Below, piece after piece: positions 16,557 to 25,220 of a stretch of 29,391 bases of DNA (the stretch's first letter is position 1; every line of letters begins with the position of its first letter). The notes under the pieces were generated by a model. It ran no database searches. It saw only the letters and a program-made list of their open reading frames with translations, and was not told the origin of the DNA. The stretch covers positions 1-29,391 of the forward strand of contig JBCCHB010000189.1 of NCBI GenBank assembly GCA_039028975.1. Direction: 5' to 3'. The position numbers and the translations under genes are program-made. This DNA is from JAHBNG01 sp039028975 (lineage in GTDB: Bacteria > Chloroflexota > Anaerolineae > Caldilineales > Caldilineaceae).

Positions 16557-18794
16557 CTACGGTTTACTTCTCAATATGCTTAGAGGAATTGTTCCCTCTA
16601 CTAACGTTCCCCCTGTATCATTGGGGCGAGGGGAGTGAAAGGTTAATTTCCCACCAAGAAGGGCTGCGCGCTCATTCATATTGAGCAGTCCAAAGCTGCC
16701 TAATCCATCGTAATTGTTGGTTACCTCTCGAATATCAAAGCCGATGCCATCATCTTCGACATGAAAATGTAGGTTCGCTTGATCAACAAAAACGCGAATC
16801 CAAATATTTCTGGCCCTTGCATGTTTGCGAATATTATTGACAGCTTCCTGAACGATACTAAAGATAGCACTGGCACCCTGTAATTTTATCTGAAACGGTA
16901 GCGGATGCGCGTCTACATGGACGGAACAGTCCATGGATTGGTTTAACTGATGTTGGTATGAGTCCAAAGCTGGAATCAGCCCACGACTCTCTAGAATAAT
17001 TGGGCGCAATTCAAAGAGAAGGGTACGGATCTCTCGATTCGCCTGCCGGGCCAACTCTTCCAAACTATCCAATTCTTCTTCCACCTCATTGGCATTTTGA
17101 GTGGAAAGCATCTGTTTTGCCAGATCTAAGTTCATAATGATCAAGCTTAGCATCTGGGCGGTATTATCGTGGAGATCCCTAGCCAGTTGATGGCGGACCT
17201 CTTCCTGGGCTTTAATGATACGTTCCTGCTCGGCCTGCATGCTTTGGTACAGGTCTGCGTTTTGCAGTGAGATAGCCGCTTGATTCGCAAACGTACTAAG
17301 AAGATCAATCTGATCATCATCCAAAGGAGTGTTCCCGTCCACAAAAACCATAATGGCGCCAATCACGCGCCCACGATGGGCCATAGGTACGGCAGCAGCG
17401 CTCATGCTGTCTAATTGAGGCAAGGAATCTCGGGAAAGATACCGCTCGTCCTGTGCAGCACGGCGAACCTTCACGGGTTTATTCTGGGAAGCACACCAGC
17501 CAATAAGCCCATGACCGATAGGGACTCGAAGAGGGGGAACTTCTAGCTTTGAACCAAGTCCAGCACTTGAGACGAGCTCTAAGAAGCGACGATCCTGACT
17601 GACCAAGAGTAGCTCACTGCGACTGGCTGACAGAATGTCTAGGACGCTTTCTGTTATTTTATCCAGAATGGCCGATACATCCAGTTCGCTGTTAATGGTT
17701 TGGCTCAGAGAATTAAGGGTAGCCAACTCGCTTACCCGCTTGCGTTCTCGGTTGAAGAGACGTGCATTATCAAACGCAATGGCAACTTGGTTCCCCATGG
17801 TCACCAACCACTGCTCATCTTCGACCGTAAATCCATTCGGAGCTTCTTTATTGAGAACCTCTAATACGCCAATGGTGCGCTCTTGCAGGCGTAATGGAAC
17901 GCACAAAATATTCTGGGTCTTGAAGCCAGTCTGGGAGTCGATTAAATCACTGTCGAATAGTTCACTTTCATCGGTGTTGTTGACAATGATTGATTTACCA
18001 TGGGTTGCCACCCACCCAACTACACCCTGATCAATTGGCATACGTTCTGCTTGCAATACGCTGGCGGCAGCCCCTTTTGGAATCATAAAGATCAATTCTT
18101 GGTTTGTATGATCAACTTCGAAGAGCGTTGATGCTTGCGCACCCAACACACTGGCAGCCATTTGTGTCGTCTGATTTAAGACGGTTGTCAAATTCAGTGT
18201 ACTGGTTAGCTCTTGGGCAATAAGATAGAGAAGGTTACTACGTTCCAGGCTGCGGTTGGTTACAATAACTTGGTTGGCACGTAAACCATTACTTACATAA
18301 AGCTGTACTATTTGGTGGACTTCAGCAAGCTTTTTGGAGGAAAGAAGAACAGCGTGTGGCCAGACAATTGATATTGCCCCGCGGGTAATACGATTGAGGA
18401 TAATTGGAAAGCAGACAACATACCCATCATTGAAGGATGTCTCGGAAGTAGGCGGAAGTGAGTCGTCAGGCAAGCCAGCGGCTGAAGGGAAAGAGACTTC
18501 GTCTAATTCCTGTTCCCACGCTTGAATTTGCTTTGCAATCGGTGGCGATAGCGTACCATACTCAATTCCTTCAGAGGCTAAGCCTTGGACTTCTTCTAAG
18601 AGATATAGCCGAATCGACTGAGCAGCCAACGGATTAGAGAGTAGCTCAATACCAACTTGCCAGTAGTCAGCAAACAGATGATTATCAATGAAACGATTAA
18701 GTCGACAAATGATACGCAACAGCGCATCAGAATCGATCCGCCCTAACGCGGCTGATTCCAACTTAGTCAATGGTATTTTCCGCTTTCTAGTCAA
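16557..18794 (-). CDS. Soluble GAF-domain sensor histidine kinase, NarL/DesK (HisKA_3) type
   Basis: 745 residues, no membrane segment. The N-terminal 175 residues look like a degenerate GAF/sensor region. GAF1 is about 190-345 and GAF2 about 356-512. The kinase core has phospho-acceptor His542 in LARDLHDNTAQMLS, the N box QEAVNNIRKHA (Asn653/654), G1 DDGIGFD (681-687) and G2 GSFGLLNMNERA. Such kinases normally phosphorylate a LuxR/NarL-type regulator; none is in the window, so it is an orphan here. The signal is unknown; GAF domains bind small ligands or chromophores. The start is uncertain: TTG at 18794 has GAGG directly abutting it, upstream in-frame options end at a stop, and an in-frame TTG at codon 9 is an alternative. 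Confidence 0.92.
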   Translation of the reverse strand: MTRKRKIPLTKLESAALGRIDSDALLRIICRLNRFIDNHLFADYWQVGIELLSNPLAAQSIRLYLLEEVQGLASEGIEYGTLSPPIAKQIQAWEQELDEVSFPSAAGLPDDSLPPTSETSFNDGYVVCFPIILNRITRGAISIVWPHAVLLSSKKLAEVHQIVQLYVSNGLRANQVIVTNRSLERSNLLYLIAQELTSTLNLTTVLNQTTQMAASVLGAQASTLFEVDHTNQELIFMIPKGAAASVLQAERMPIDQGVVGWVATHGKSIIVNNTDESELFDSDLIDSQTGFKTQNILCVPLRLQERTIGVLEVLNKEAPNGFTVEDEQWLVTMGNQVAIAFDNARLFNRERKRVSELATLNSLSQTINSELDVSAILDKITESVLDILSASRSELLLVSQDRRFLELVSSAGLGSKLEVPPLRVPIGHGLIGWCASQNKPVKVRRAAQDERYLSRDSLPQLDSMSAAAVPMAHRGRVIGAIMVFVDGNTPLDDDQIDLLSTFANQAAISLQNADLYQSMQAEQERIIKAQEEVRHQLARDLHDNTAQMLSLIIMNLDLAKQMLSTQNANEVEEELDSLEELARQANREIRTLLFELRPIILESRGLIPALDSYQHQLNQSMDCSVHVDAHPLPFQIKLQGASAIFSIVQEAVNNIRKHARARNIWIRVFVDQANLHFHVEDDGIGFDIREVTNNYDGLGSFGLLNMNERAALLGGKLTFHSPRPNDTGGTLVEGTIPLSILRSKP

Positions 18795-19319
18795 CCTCGG
18801 GTCAATTCAATGTGAATCGGCTCCGCATCGAGGAGAAAATAATCGACCGCCCTCTCCATATTAAAACATATTTGGTATATATTTTCGTGCGTTCTCAACC
18901 AACTCATGCTCCATCGCCGTTTGGTCTTAGCTATGTTCCTGAGCAGCTAACAAATTTGGGTAGAACGAAAAAACTCTGCCCTATTGTGGCCAACCAAGTC
19001 AAGAAAAAAATACTGCGTGGGCCTTATTTTACCTTAGAATAACCAAGGATAGCTAGTTTCAAAAGCTTACAAATATTACTGGAATCATTGTGCTGTTACG
19101 ATACAGTCAATGCACACAGGACCCCGAGAATATTGAACGCCAAATCACGAGGTATTTTCAGTTGCTACCAATTTCAAAGAAAGATTCTTCTCTTTATTGA
19201 AAATGGCATTGCGCTCCACGGGTACTCTAGCCTCATCCCCAGTTGGGCCACCCAGAAAAGCCTACTGAACATTCGTTACTGACTTGCGCCGTAGTGTGCA
19301 GGGGAACTATAATGCAGGC
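18795..19319. other. Divergent intergenic region between histidine kinase and S9 peptidase
   Basis: 525 bp between divergently read genes. Two short open frames (about 18812-19042 and 19088-19282, plus strand) have no recognisable family, no ribosome binding site and composition unlike their neighbours, so I do not call them genes. The only signal I can support is the promoter at the right end. Confidence 0.5.
19285..19313 (+). promoter_or_regulatory. Promoter of the S9 peptidase gene, apparently leaderless
   Basis: TTGCGC (19285-19290), 17-nt spacer, TATAAT (19308-19313). The ATG at 19320 begins 6 nt after the -10 box, exactly where transcription should start. Confidence 0.55.
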
Positions 19320-21203
19320 ATGAAAACTTACACCTTCGATCAATACTTAAACATCCGTAGTGCTATCTCTCCCATGGTCTCCCCAGATGGGCGGCGAGTG
19401 GCTTTTCTCAGTGATATCACGGGCAACTTTCAGGTTTGGAGCATTGGACTAAAGCAAAACCCATCTGAACAGTGGCCGCGCCAGTTGACCTTTTTTACCG
19501 ATAAGGTTTGGGAAATCCATGGCACCAAAGTTACCCCTCATTTAATTGCCGTCAGTGATGTCGGTGGGAATGAGCGTCAACAGTTATACTTGATTAGTAA
19601 TTATGGTGCAAGAGATGTAGATCGTGCAGATGGAAATCACGCTGAAAACGCACTCGGTCTGGAAGGCCACGACGTTCGTAGGCTGACTTCCAATGATGAT
19701 GCTATCCATCGCTTTGGTGCATGGAGTAAAGATGGATCCCAAATCGTATATACCAGCAATGAACGAAACAATGTAGACTTTGATGTTTACATTATGGATG
19801 TGGGAAGCGGTGAAAGTCGACTGCTTCAAGAGTGTAGCGGCAACCGAGCAATTGGCGCATGGTCACCTGGTGGTGAACAGCTTATCTTAATCAATGCTGT
19901 TGCTTCGGAGCAAGTGGAGCTGAGTTTGCTTGATTTAGTCACAGGTACAGAGATTGCTGTCACCGCTAATCTGCCCCACGCCCGTTATAGCGCTATAAAA
20001 TGGATCGATCAGGGTGTTTATTGCTTGACTGATCGGCTTGATGATTGCTTGGCTCTCTGCCAACTCGATCTAAAGACTGGTGACGTCGAGCCGATTGTTA
20101 CTGCTACAGAACTGTTAAGCCACCACCATGATACGCGGGGTGAGCTTAATTCGCTCGTCATTTCTCCCGATGGCAAGACGGCAGTTGTGGAACTGAATGG
20201 AGATGGGTTTGCTCACCTTTATGCCGTTGACCTAAATAGCCAAGCTGTTGTCCCTATTGATGGTTTAGATAGGGGGATATTGTCTGGCTTAACCTTTGGG
20301 GCAGAGCATCAGCTCTTTGGCTCATTCCAATCGCCAAATTCAAACCCAGACATTTGGTCAGTCGATTTGGCTCATGGCACAACCAATCAGATCACCTTTA
20401 GTAACTATGCAGGTGTAGAGCCTAGCACATTTATCAACCCGTCCCTTATTCAGTTTGAGAGCTTCGACGGGTTATCTATTCCAGCCTTCTTCTACGAACC
20501 TAAAATGCCTCCACCAGAAGGGGGGTATCCCTGTATCCTTTACGTCCATGGTGGGCCAGCCAGCCAGCAGCGTCCCGATTTTGACGTACGCTTTCAATTT
20601 TTTCTTAATCACGGATATGCTCTGTTGGTGACCAATGTGCGAGGAAGTAGCGGTTATGGACGCCATTACATGATGCTGGATGATCTAGAGTTACGAATGG
20701 AAAGCGTAGTTGATCTGAAACATGCAGTTCAGTGGCTTCACAGTCAGGAGCAGATCAACAGTACACGCGTCGCCATTTATGGCCGGAGCTACGGTGGTTT
20801 TATGGTTTTGGCAGCACTGACCGAATATCCTGAACTCTTTGCTGCTGGAATTGATGTGGTTGGCATTGGGAATTGGGTCTCTTTTATGGAGCGGACCAGC
20901 CCCTGGAGACGCCCTCACCGTGAACGAGAATATGGTAGCCTAGAAGATCATCATGAGTTACTCGAACGCATTTCGCCTATCCATAAAGCGGAGCGCATTC
21001 AGATGCCCCTTATGGTGTTGGCCGGCGACAATGACCCTAGGGTTCCCCTCTTTGAATCCGAGCAGATTGTAGAGAAGGTGCGGAATGCAGGCGGCACAGT
21101 TGAATTTGTCCATTATGCAGACGAAGGCCACCGTTTTAGCAAGCTGACAAATCGCATCGATAGTTTTACCAAGATGGCGGCTTTTTTGGAGCGCTATCTG
21201 TAA
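19320..21203 (+). CDS. S9 family serine peptidase (acylaminoacyl/prolyl oligopeptidase-like)
   Basis: 627 residues from the ATG at 19320; a TTG at 19284 would overlap the promoter. The N-terminal half is a beta-propeller with WD40-like/TolB-like blades (SPDGRRVAFLSD, WSKDGSQIVYTS, WSPGGEQLILI, SPDGKTAVV). The C-terminal alpha/beta hydrolase has a full triad: Ser490 in YGRSYGGFM, Asp572 in GDNDPRVP and His604 in DEGHRF. The propeller of this family limits access to short peptides. No signal peptide, so it is probably cytoplasmic. The stop TAA shares its last A with the methyltransferase ATG, implying coupled translation. Confidence 0.93.
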   Translation: MKTYTFDQYLNIRSAISPMVSPDGRRVAFLSDITGNFQVWSIGLKQNPSEQWPRQLTFFTDKVWEIHGTKVTPHLIAVSDVGGNERQQLYLISNYGARDVDRADGNHAENALGLEGHDVRRLTSNDDAIHRFGAWSKDGSQIVYTSNERNNVDFDVYIMDVGSGESRLLQECSGNRAIGAWSPGGEQLILINAVASEQVELSLLDLVTGTEIAVTANLPHARYSAIKWIDQGVYCLTDRLDDCLALCQLDLKTGDVEPIVTATELLSHHHDTRGELNSLVISPDGKTAVVELNGDGFAHLYAVDLNSQAVVPIDGLDRGILSGLTFGAEHQLFGSFQSPNSNPDIWSVDLAHGTTNQITFSNYAGVEPSTFINPSLIQFESFDGLSIPAFFYEPKMPPPEGGYPCILYVHGGPASQQRPDFDVRFQFFLNHGYALLVTNVRGSSGYGRHYMMLDDLELRMESVVDLKHAVQWLHSQEQINSTRVAIYGRSYGGFMVLAALTEYPELFAAGIDVVGIGNWVSFMERTSPWRRPHREREYGSLEDHHELLERISPIHKAERIQMPLMVLAGDNDPRVPLFESEQIVEKVRNAGGTVEFVHYADEGHRFSKLTNRIDSFTKMAAFLERYL

Positions 21204-21988
21204 TGAAGGCCAACGATATCGATGTTCGCAACTACAATCGGGCAGCGTGGGATAAAGCTGTTGAGCAGGGAAGTGAGTGGACGATTCCTGTCAGCTCGGC
21301 GGCAGTCGAGGCCGCTCGTCAAGGAAATTGGCAAATCGTCCTGACGCCCACAAAACCGGTTCCCGCCGGGTGGTTTCCCAAACTCCAGGGAGCCAAGGTA
21401 TTAGGACTGGCCTCTGGTGGTGGACAGCAGGGGCCGCTTTTGGCCGCAGCGGGAGCTGATGTCACTATTTTCGACAATTCACCTCAGCAGTTGGCCCAAG
21501 ATGCCATGGTCGCAGAGCGTGAGGAACTACCATTGCAAACAGTTGAAGGCGATATGCGAGATCTCTCTATCTTCGCTGATGCCAGCTTTGATTTGATCGT
21601 TCACCCATGTTCCAATCTCTTTGTAGATGACGTATTGTCAGTTTGGCAAGAAGCTTATCGGGTACTGAAACCAAGGGGCCATTTACTGGCCGGATTTTGT
21701 AACCCGATTCTCTATCTATTCGACCAGCAACTCATGGATGGCACCGGCGAGCTTACCGTTTGTCATTCGCTTCCCTATTCTGATCTCAACAGTCTGCCTC
21801 CAGAACAGTTAAAGCAGTATATAGATGATGAGCAACCGCTTGAGTTCGGCCATACCCTTCAAGACCAGATCGGTGGACAACTCAATGCCGGCTTTGTGTT
21901 GACAGGCTACTATGATGATTACTGGCCTGGAACACCTTTGGCTGCGTATACTCCTACCTTCTGTGCCACCTGGGCGACAAAAATGTGA
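21203..21988 (+). CDS. Class I SAM-dependent methyltransferase
   Basis: 261 residues. The Rossmann core is clear: motif I VLGLASGGGQQG (66-77), acidic end of strand 2 FDNSPQQL (Asp91), motif II/III region GDMRDL...FDLIVHPCSN, and the post-core YRVLKPRGHLLAGF. It belongs to the Methyltransf_11/25 type; the substrate is unknown. The TAATG junction with the S9 peptidase indicates one operon. It ends 9 bp from the convergent fabL gene, with no terminator visible between them. Confidence 0.9.
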   Translation: MKANDIDVRNYNRAAWDKAVEQGSEWTIPVSSAAVEAARQGNWQIVLTPTKPVPAGWFPKLQGAKVLGLASGGGQQGPLLAAAGADVTIFDNSPQQLAQDAMVAEREELPLQTVEGDMRDLSIFADASFDLIVHPCSNLFVDDVLSVWQEAYRVLKPRGHLLAGFCNPILYLFDQQLMDGTGELTVCHSLPYSDLNSLPPEQLKQYIDDEQPLEFGHTLQDQIGGQLNAGFVLTGYYDDYWPGTPLAAYTPTFCATWATKM

Positions 21989-21997
21989 ACGATTGTG

Positions 21998-22753
21998 CTA
22001 TATTGTCAGACCATACCCACCATCGATCTCAATTGTTTGTCCGACAATCATGCTTGCCTGATCGGTGCAGAGCCAAGCCGCTAGATTCCCCACATCTTCG
22101 GGAGTGACGAGTCTTTCGGCCGGCGTATTGGCTTGGGCCTGTTCCACCATCTGCTGTTGACGAGGAAAACTTTTGAGCGCATCGGTTAGAACAATGCCGG
22201 GGCTTATACAGTTCGCAATAATATTATGTGGGGCAAGTTCAACGGCAAGATAGCGAGTCAATGCTTCTATGGCTGCCTTGCTTGTGCCTACAATGCCATA
22301 ATCTGGAAATGTCCGACGACTGCCTGCACTTGTGATGGTGAGTACTCGCCCCCAGCCCTGCTGGGTCATAAGTGGAACTGCTGCCTGTACACCTTGTAAA
22401 ATACTCCGTGCATTGATATTTAGAGTCCAATCCCATGCTTTTGTATCAATGTCCAAAATCGACCTCTGTACGCCACTCGCGGCATTGCCCACGAAGATAT
22501 CAACACTGCCAGTGAGCTTTGCGGCTTCATGTACGAGTCGTTCGGCTTCACCTTCTTGCCCCATATGAGCCCTGACGGCAAGAGCCTGAACGCCCAAGGC
22601 GCCAATTCGCCGAGCCGTCTCTTCTGCCTGAGTACGCTGCCGGAAAAAGTTGACGACGACATTGCATCCGTATTCAGCTAGTGCTAGGGCAATGGCGCGC
22701 CCAATTCCACGGCCACCACCGGTAATGACAGCCGTTTTGCCTTTTAGATCCAT
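21998..22753 (-). CDS. fabL: Short-chain dehydrogenase, FabL-type enoyl-ACP reductase III
   Basis: 251 residues. The NAD(P)-binding motif TGGGRGIG (11-18) and GNAASGVQR (89-97) mark an SDR. The active site has Tyr152 and Lys159 spaced Y-x6-K (DYGIVGTSK), as in enoyl-ACP reductases, rather than the Y-x3-K of ordinary SDRs. SKAAIEALTRYLAVEL, the segment NTPAERLV and GQTIEIDGG match Bacillus FabL as I remember it. The role would be NADPH-dependent reduction of trans-2-enoyl-ACP in fatty acid synthesis. A strong AGGAGGT (22761-22767) precedes the ATG. It is monocistronic and convergent with the methyltransferase. A different oxidoreductase role cannot be excluded from sequence alone. Confidence 0.8.
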   Translation of the reverse strand: MDLKGKTAVITGGGRGIGRAIALALAEYGCNVVVNFFRQRTQAEETARRIGALGVQALAVRAHMGQEGEAERLVHEAAKLTGSVDIFVGNAASGVQRSILDIDTKAWDWTLNINARSILQGVQAAVPLMTQQGWGRVLTITSAGSRRTFPDYGIVGTSKAAIEALTRYLAVELAPHNIIANCISPGIVLTDALKSFPRQQQMVEQAQANTPAERLVTPEDVGNLAAWLCTDQASMIVGQTIEIDGGYGLTI

Positions 22754-23380
22754 GCACTCTACCTCCTATGAGATGATTGACAACATACTAATTTTGTAGT
22801 TTAAGTATGTGACCGATGTATAACCCATTTTCAATGGCGAAAACACCTATAAGAATAAATAGTTGCGTAACAATCTTTGCTCCGTTTCTGTACAAATTGA
22901 GTCTTGCAATTTTATTTTGATTCTGTTATACTTCCACTGTCCCCATAATAAATCCGACTTCCCCCAGTTCTCTTGTATACTCCATGTATAAAAGAGACCT
23001 CAGATTCACGTAAAGCATTTGTTTTTACACTAAGCAATATTAGTATACATTGATTGTTTGAACGTAGAACGATAGTTATTCTATTTAATAAGAGAGAAGA
23101 GGTTTCTATTTTCAAACAAGATTGAGCGTAGAGGATGCATATATTTGGTAACCAGCTATTCTTTAGGATATTAAAAGGATTTTTAACATTGGGGTATAGC
23201 GTTACATAAAACTTTCCTAAAGTACTGTTTGTATTTGTTGTGTGTCCGTTATTCGCATACTTAATGATTGTCGTGAGTGAAGGTGATTGTAGTGCGTATG
23301 GCAATTTTTCACATTCTTGGTATAATGTCGTCGTTAATAGAATTTCGCTGTTGATGTCATATCATTTGCTCATAATGCCT

Positions 23381-23408
23381 TTGAGCTGCTAAAATCACCT
23401 TGTATTAT
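23381..23408 (+). promoter_or_regulatory. Candidate promoter of the lipoprotein gene
   Basis: TTGAGC (23381-23386), 16-nt spacer, TATTAT (23403-23408). The expected start near 23415 falls inside the inverted repeat that follows. Confidence 0.45.
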
Positions 23409-23411
23409 AAC

Positions 23412-23450
23412 TATGCGTCATTGAGTCCTTACATAACTCAATGACGCATA
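23412..23450. promoter_or_regulatory. 15-bp perfect inverted repeat (operator or 5' UTR hairpin)
   Basis: TATGCGTCATTGAGT (23412-23426) and its exact complement ACTCAATGACGCATA (23436-23450) flank a 9-nt loop. No T-run follows on either strand, so it is not a terminator. It overlaps the predicted start point of the lipoprotein gene and ends 15 nt before the AAAGGAG ribosome binding site (23465-23471). Confidence 0.7.
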
Positions 23451-23478
23451 AATAAAAACAATTTAAAGGAGATACCGA

Positions 23479-24330
23479 ATGATTACCCGGAAGAGCCTCT
23501 TTGTGGTAGCTGCTATGATCTTGTTCGTCGTTGGTCTTTCTGCATGTGCTCCTGGCGAGTCAGTAATGGCACCGGATGTTGAAATTTCAATGGATGATGC
23601 CGTGGCTGGTCAGGCTAGCTTCATGGAAGGATGGGCTGCAGGAAGTGTTTCTCTGTCAGATACAGAAGCTAGCAGCTTGATCACGGAACTAATGAAGCAG
23701 AATGGTTTGAATGCGTTGCACATTGATTCTATTGATGCTAGCATGGATGGAAATGTAAATAATATATCAGTTAATCTAGGGCAATCTATTGCTGGTATTG
23801 ACTCTGTTGGTATCGAAGGTAGCTTAATGTCAGATGGTGGCATTCTATCCGTTGATATTCATGGGGTACATGCCGGTGCCATGGGTGTAATGCCTGAAAT
23901 TTTGGGTATGGTTTCCGAGCAGATTAACGCCCAATTGGCTGGTATCCCGGCCGGATTGCCTGACGGCGCTTACGCTCTAACACCAGAGATGGCTGGTCAG
24001 GTTATGGGTATGCTTCAGCAGATGGGCTTGGATTCTGCAGAGGTCGCTGCTGTTAAGACAGGATTTGATGGTGGAAATGTTCATCTCGTTGCCGAACTTG
24101 CCAGCCCTGTAATGGGTGTTGATTCTTTAGGCGTGGACGCTGCCGTCTCCGCTGGTGATGGCATGATGAACGTTGGCTTGAACAATCTATCAGCTGGGAA
24201 CCTTGTTGTTGATGGTGGTATTCTTGGTTTGATTAATGATCAGATTAGCGCTAATCTTGGTAGCATACCAATGTTGCCTTTGAGCGTTGAGGCTGGTGAT
24301 GGTAGCCTAATGATTGGGATGATGCAATAA
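23479..24330 (+). CDS. Putative lipoprotein with a tandem internal duplication
   Basis: 283 residues, ATG preceded by AAAGGAG. The signal peptide (MITRKSLFVVAAMILFVVG) ends in a lipobox LSAC with Cys23, so a membrane-anchored extracytoplasmic lipoprotein is expected. The mature part has two similar units of about 96 residues (about 60-156 and 168-264). Both contain a helical L-x-x-M-x-x-x-G-L start, a central D-G-N/G-N-V...G-I/V-D-S-V/L-G-V/I, and a helix-like SEQINAQLAGIP / NDQISANLGSIP end. It is rich in Met, Gly and Ala. I do not recognise the family; a lipid-binding TULIP/DUF2993-like fold is only a guess. A good intrinsic terminator follows, so the gene is monocistronic. Confidence 0.8.
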   Translation: MITRKSLFVVAAMILFVVGLSACAPGESVMAPDVEISMDDAVAGQASFMEGWAAGSVSLSDTEASSLITELMKQNGLNALHIDSIDASMDGNVNNISVNLGQSIAGIDSVGIEGSLMSDGGILSVDIHGVHAGAMGVMPEILGMVSEQINAQLAGIPAGLPDGAYALTPEMAGQVMGMLQQMGLDSAEVAAVKTGFDGGNVHLVAELASPVMGVDSLGVDAAVSAGDGMMNVGLNNLSAGNLVVDGGILGLINDQISANLGSIPMLPLSVEAGDGSLMIGMMQ

Positions 24331-24343
24331 GCGGCGGTATAAC

Positions 24344-24359
24344 ATACATACGTATGTAT
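24344..24359. repeat. 16-bp perfect palindrome
   Basis: ATACATACGTATGTAT, 13 bp after the lipoprotein stop. It has no loop, so it is more likely a protein site or chance than an RNA hairpin. Confidence 0.5.
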
Positions 24360-24422
24360 AAATACAATTGAATGTGTTATCAGACATATCGCCTTATCTG
24401 TTGACGATAGTATGGTAACCTC

Positions 24423-24461
24423 AAAAGGCCTAAGAAAAAGTATGTAATCTTGGGCCTTTTT
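24423..24461 (+). terminator. Rho-independent terminator of the lipoprotein gene
   Basis: AAAAGGCCTAAG (24423-24434) pairs with CTTGGGCCTTTT (24449-24460), with one G-U pair, a 14-nt loop and a T-run that overlaps the stem end. Confidence 0.75.
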
Positions 24462-25220
24462 GTATGTATGGTATGGAAGCTGGGCCCTCGTGGTTTATTG
24501 ACGTCTTTGTTTGGTGGTGTGGAATCATACCCTGCTAACGACCAGTACAGTGGTTAATCATGAAACCCACTGAGTGATAACGTAACTGTTCACTTCTACG
24601 CCGGTTGAGCTGTCGAAGCCGGATGTCCTCTACTGTCAGGAGGACTGAACGCTCACGCTGAATGTCTTCATTTGGCTCTAGGGGGTGAATATGAGCGCGT
24701 CTATATTTGACCCGTTGAAAAGAGGTATGATATACTTTTCCTTCGTCGGCTTTATTGGTTAAAGATTCTATATCTTAATTGGCAAGCTGAGCAATTTTAA
24801 AATTTAATTCAGGATTTGATATGCTCTGCGTTAGTGTTGAGGGTCTGTGTCTCTTGATTTCCTGGGCAGAACATTTAGGTTTCTGGATCTGGTAATCAAA
24901 TAGTTTCATGTCTAGAATTTCGAGAACGAGTGGTGTAGAGATATCAGAATTGATTTGTTCAGCTCGTTGACTGACTTAATTTGTCATAGATTCCATCACA
25001 CGTATGAATCTTTGGCTAGATGACTGAATAATTTATATTGCTACTTACAGAATTTGTATGTGGTTGACTGTTAAAAAGTAGAAACTAATGCTGGGCTTTA
25101 TAGTCTGAGTTAGAGCCATAATTGTTTAACCCTTTTCTAAACTGTTGTATGCAGCGCAAGAAGAGGTGATAGATGTATTTTTCTGATAATTAATTTCCCG
25201 CCATATCGAGGGAGGATCTG
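24462..25220. other. Long gene-free leader region upstream of rpsL
   Basis: No credible ORF. Around 24498-24660 there are TTGACG/TGGAAT boxes (16-nt spacer) and then three short stems: CAGTGG/CCACTG (24548/24567), CCGG/CCGG (24601/24619) and GTCCTC/GAGGAC (24625/24640). From 24740 to 25200 the sequence is AT-rich with no feature I can support. Confidence 0.4.
24707..24736 (+). promoter_or_regulatory. Candidate promoter of the str cluster
   Basis: TTGACC (24707-24712), 18-nt spacer, TATACT (24731-24736). If used for rpsL it gives a leader of nearly 480 nt. A closer promoter was not convincing. Confidence 0.4.

Larger units (their letters stand above)
22754..23478. other. AT-rich intergenic region between fabL and the lipoprotein gene
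   Basis: 725 bp, divergent genes on both sides. It holds the fabL ribosome binding site at the left, and a promoter plus a 15-bp inverted repeat at the right. A 130-codon minus frame (22912-23304) has no recognisable family and no ribosome binding site, and I judge it spurious. Confidence 0.5.

Noticed and set aside
18812..19282. Two short plus-strand frames of 76 and 64 codons between the kinase and the S9 peptidase
   Set aside because: No start signals or family features; the second ends just before the S9 promoter. Treated as chance frames.
22912..23304. 130-codon open frame on the minus strand
   Set aside because: AT-rich spacer sequence, no ribosome binding site, no recognisable domain, and composition unlike the real genes.
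24601..24625. GGTTGAGCTGTCGAAGCC resembling a widespread dispersed repeat
   Set aside because: Only one copy seen in this window; the resemblance could not be tested.
24480..24700. Possible tRNA-like gene in the structured spacer
   Set aside because: No T-arm consensus and no cloverleaf with an anticodon stem could be drawn.
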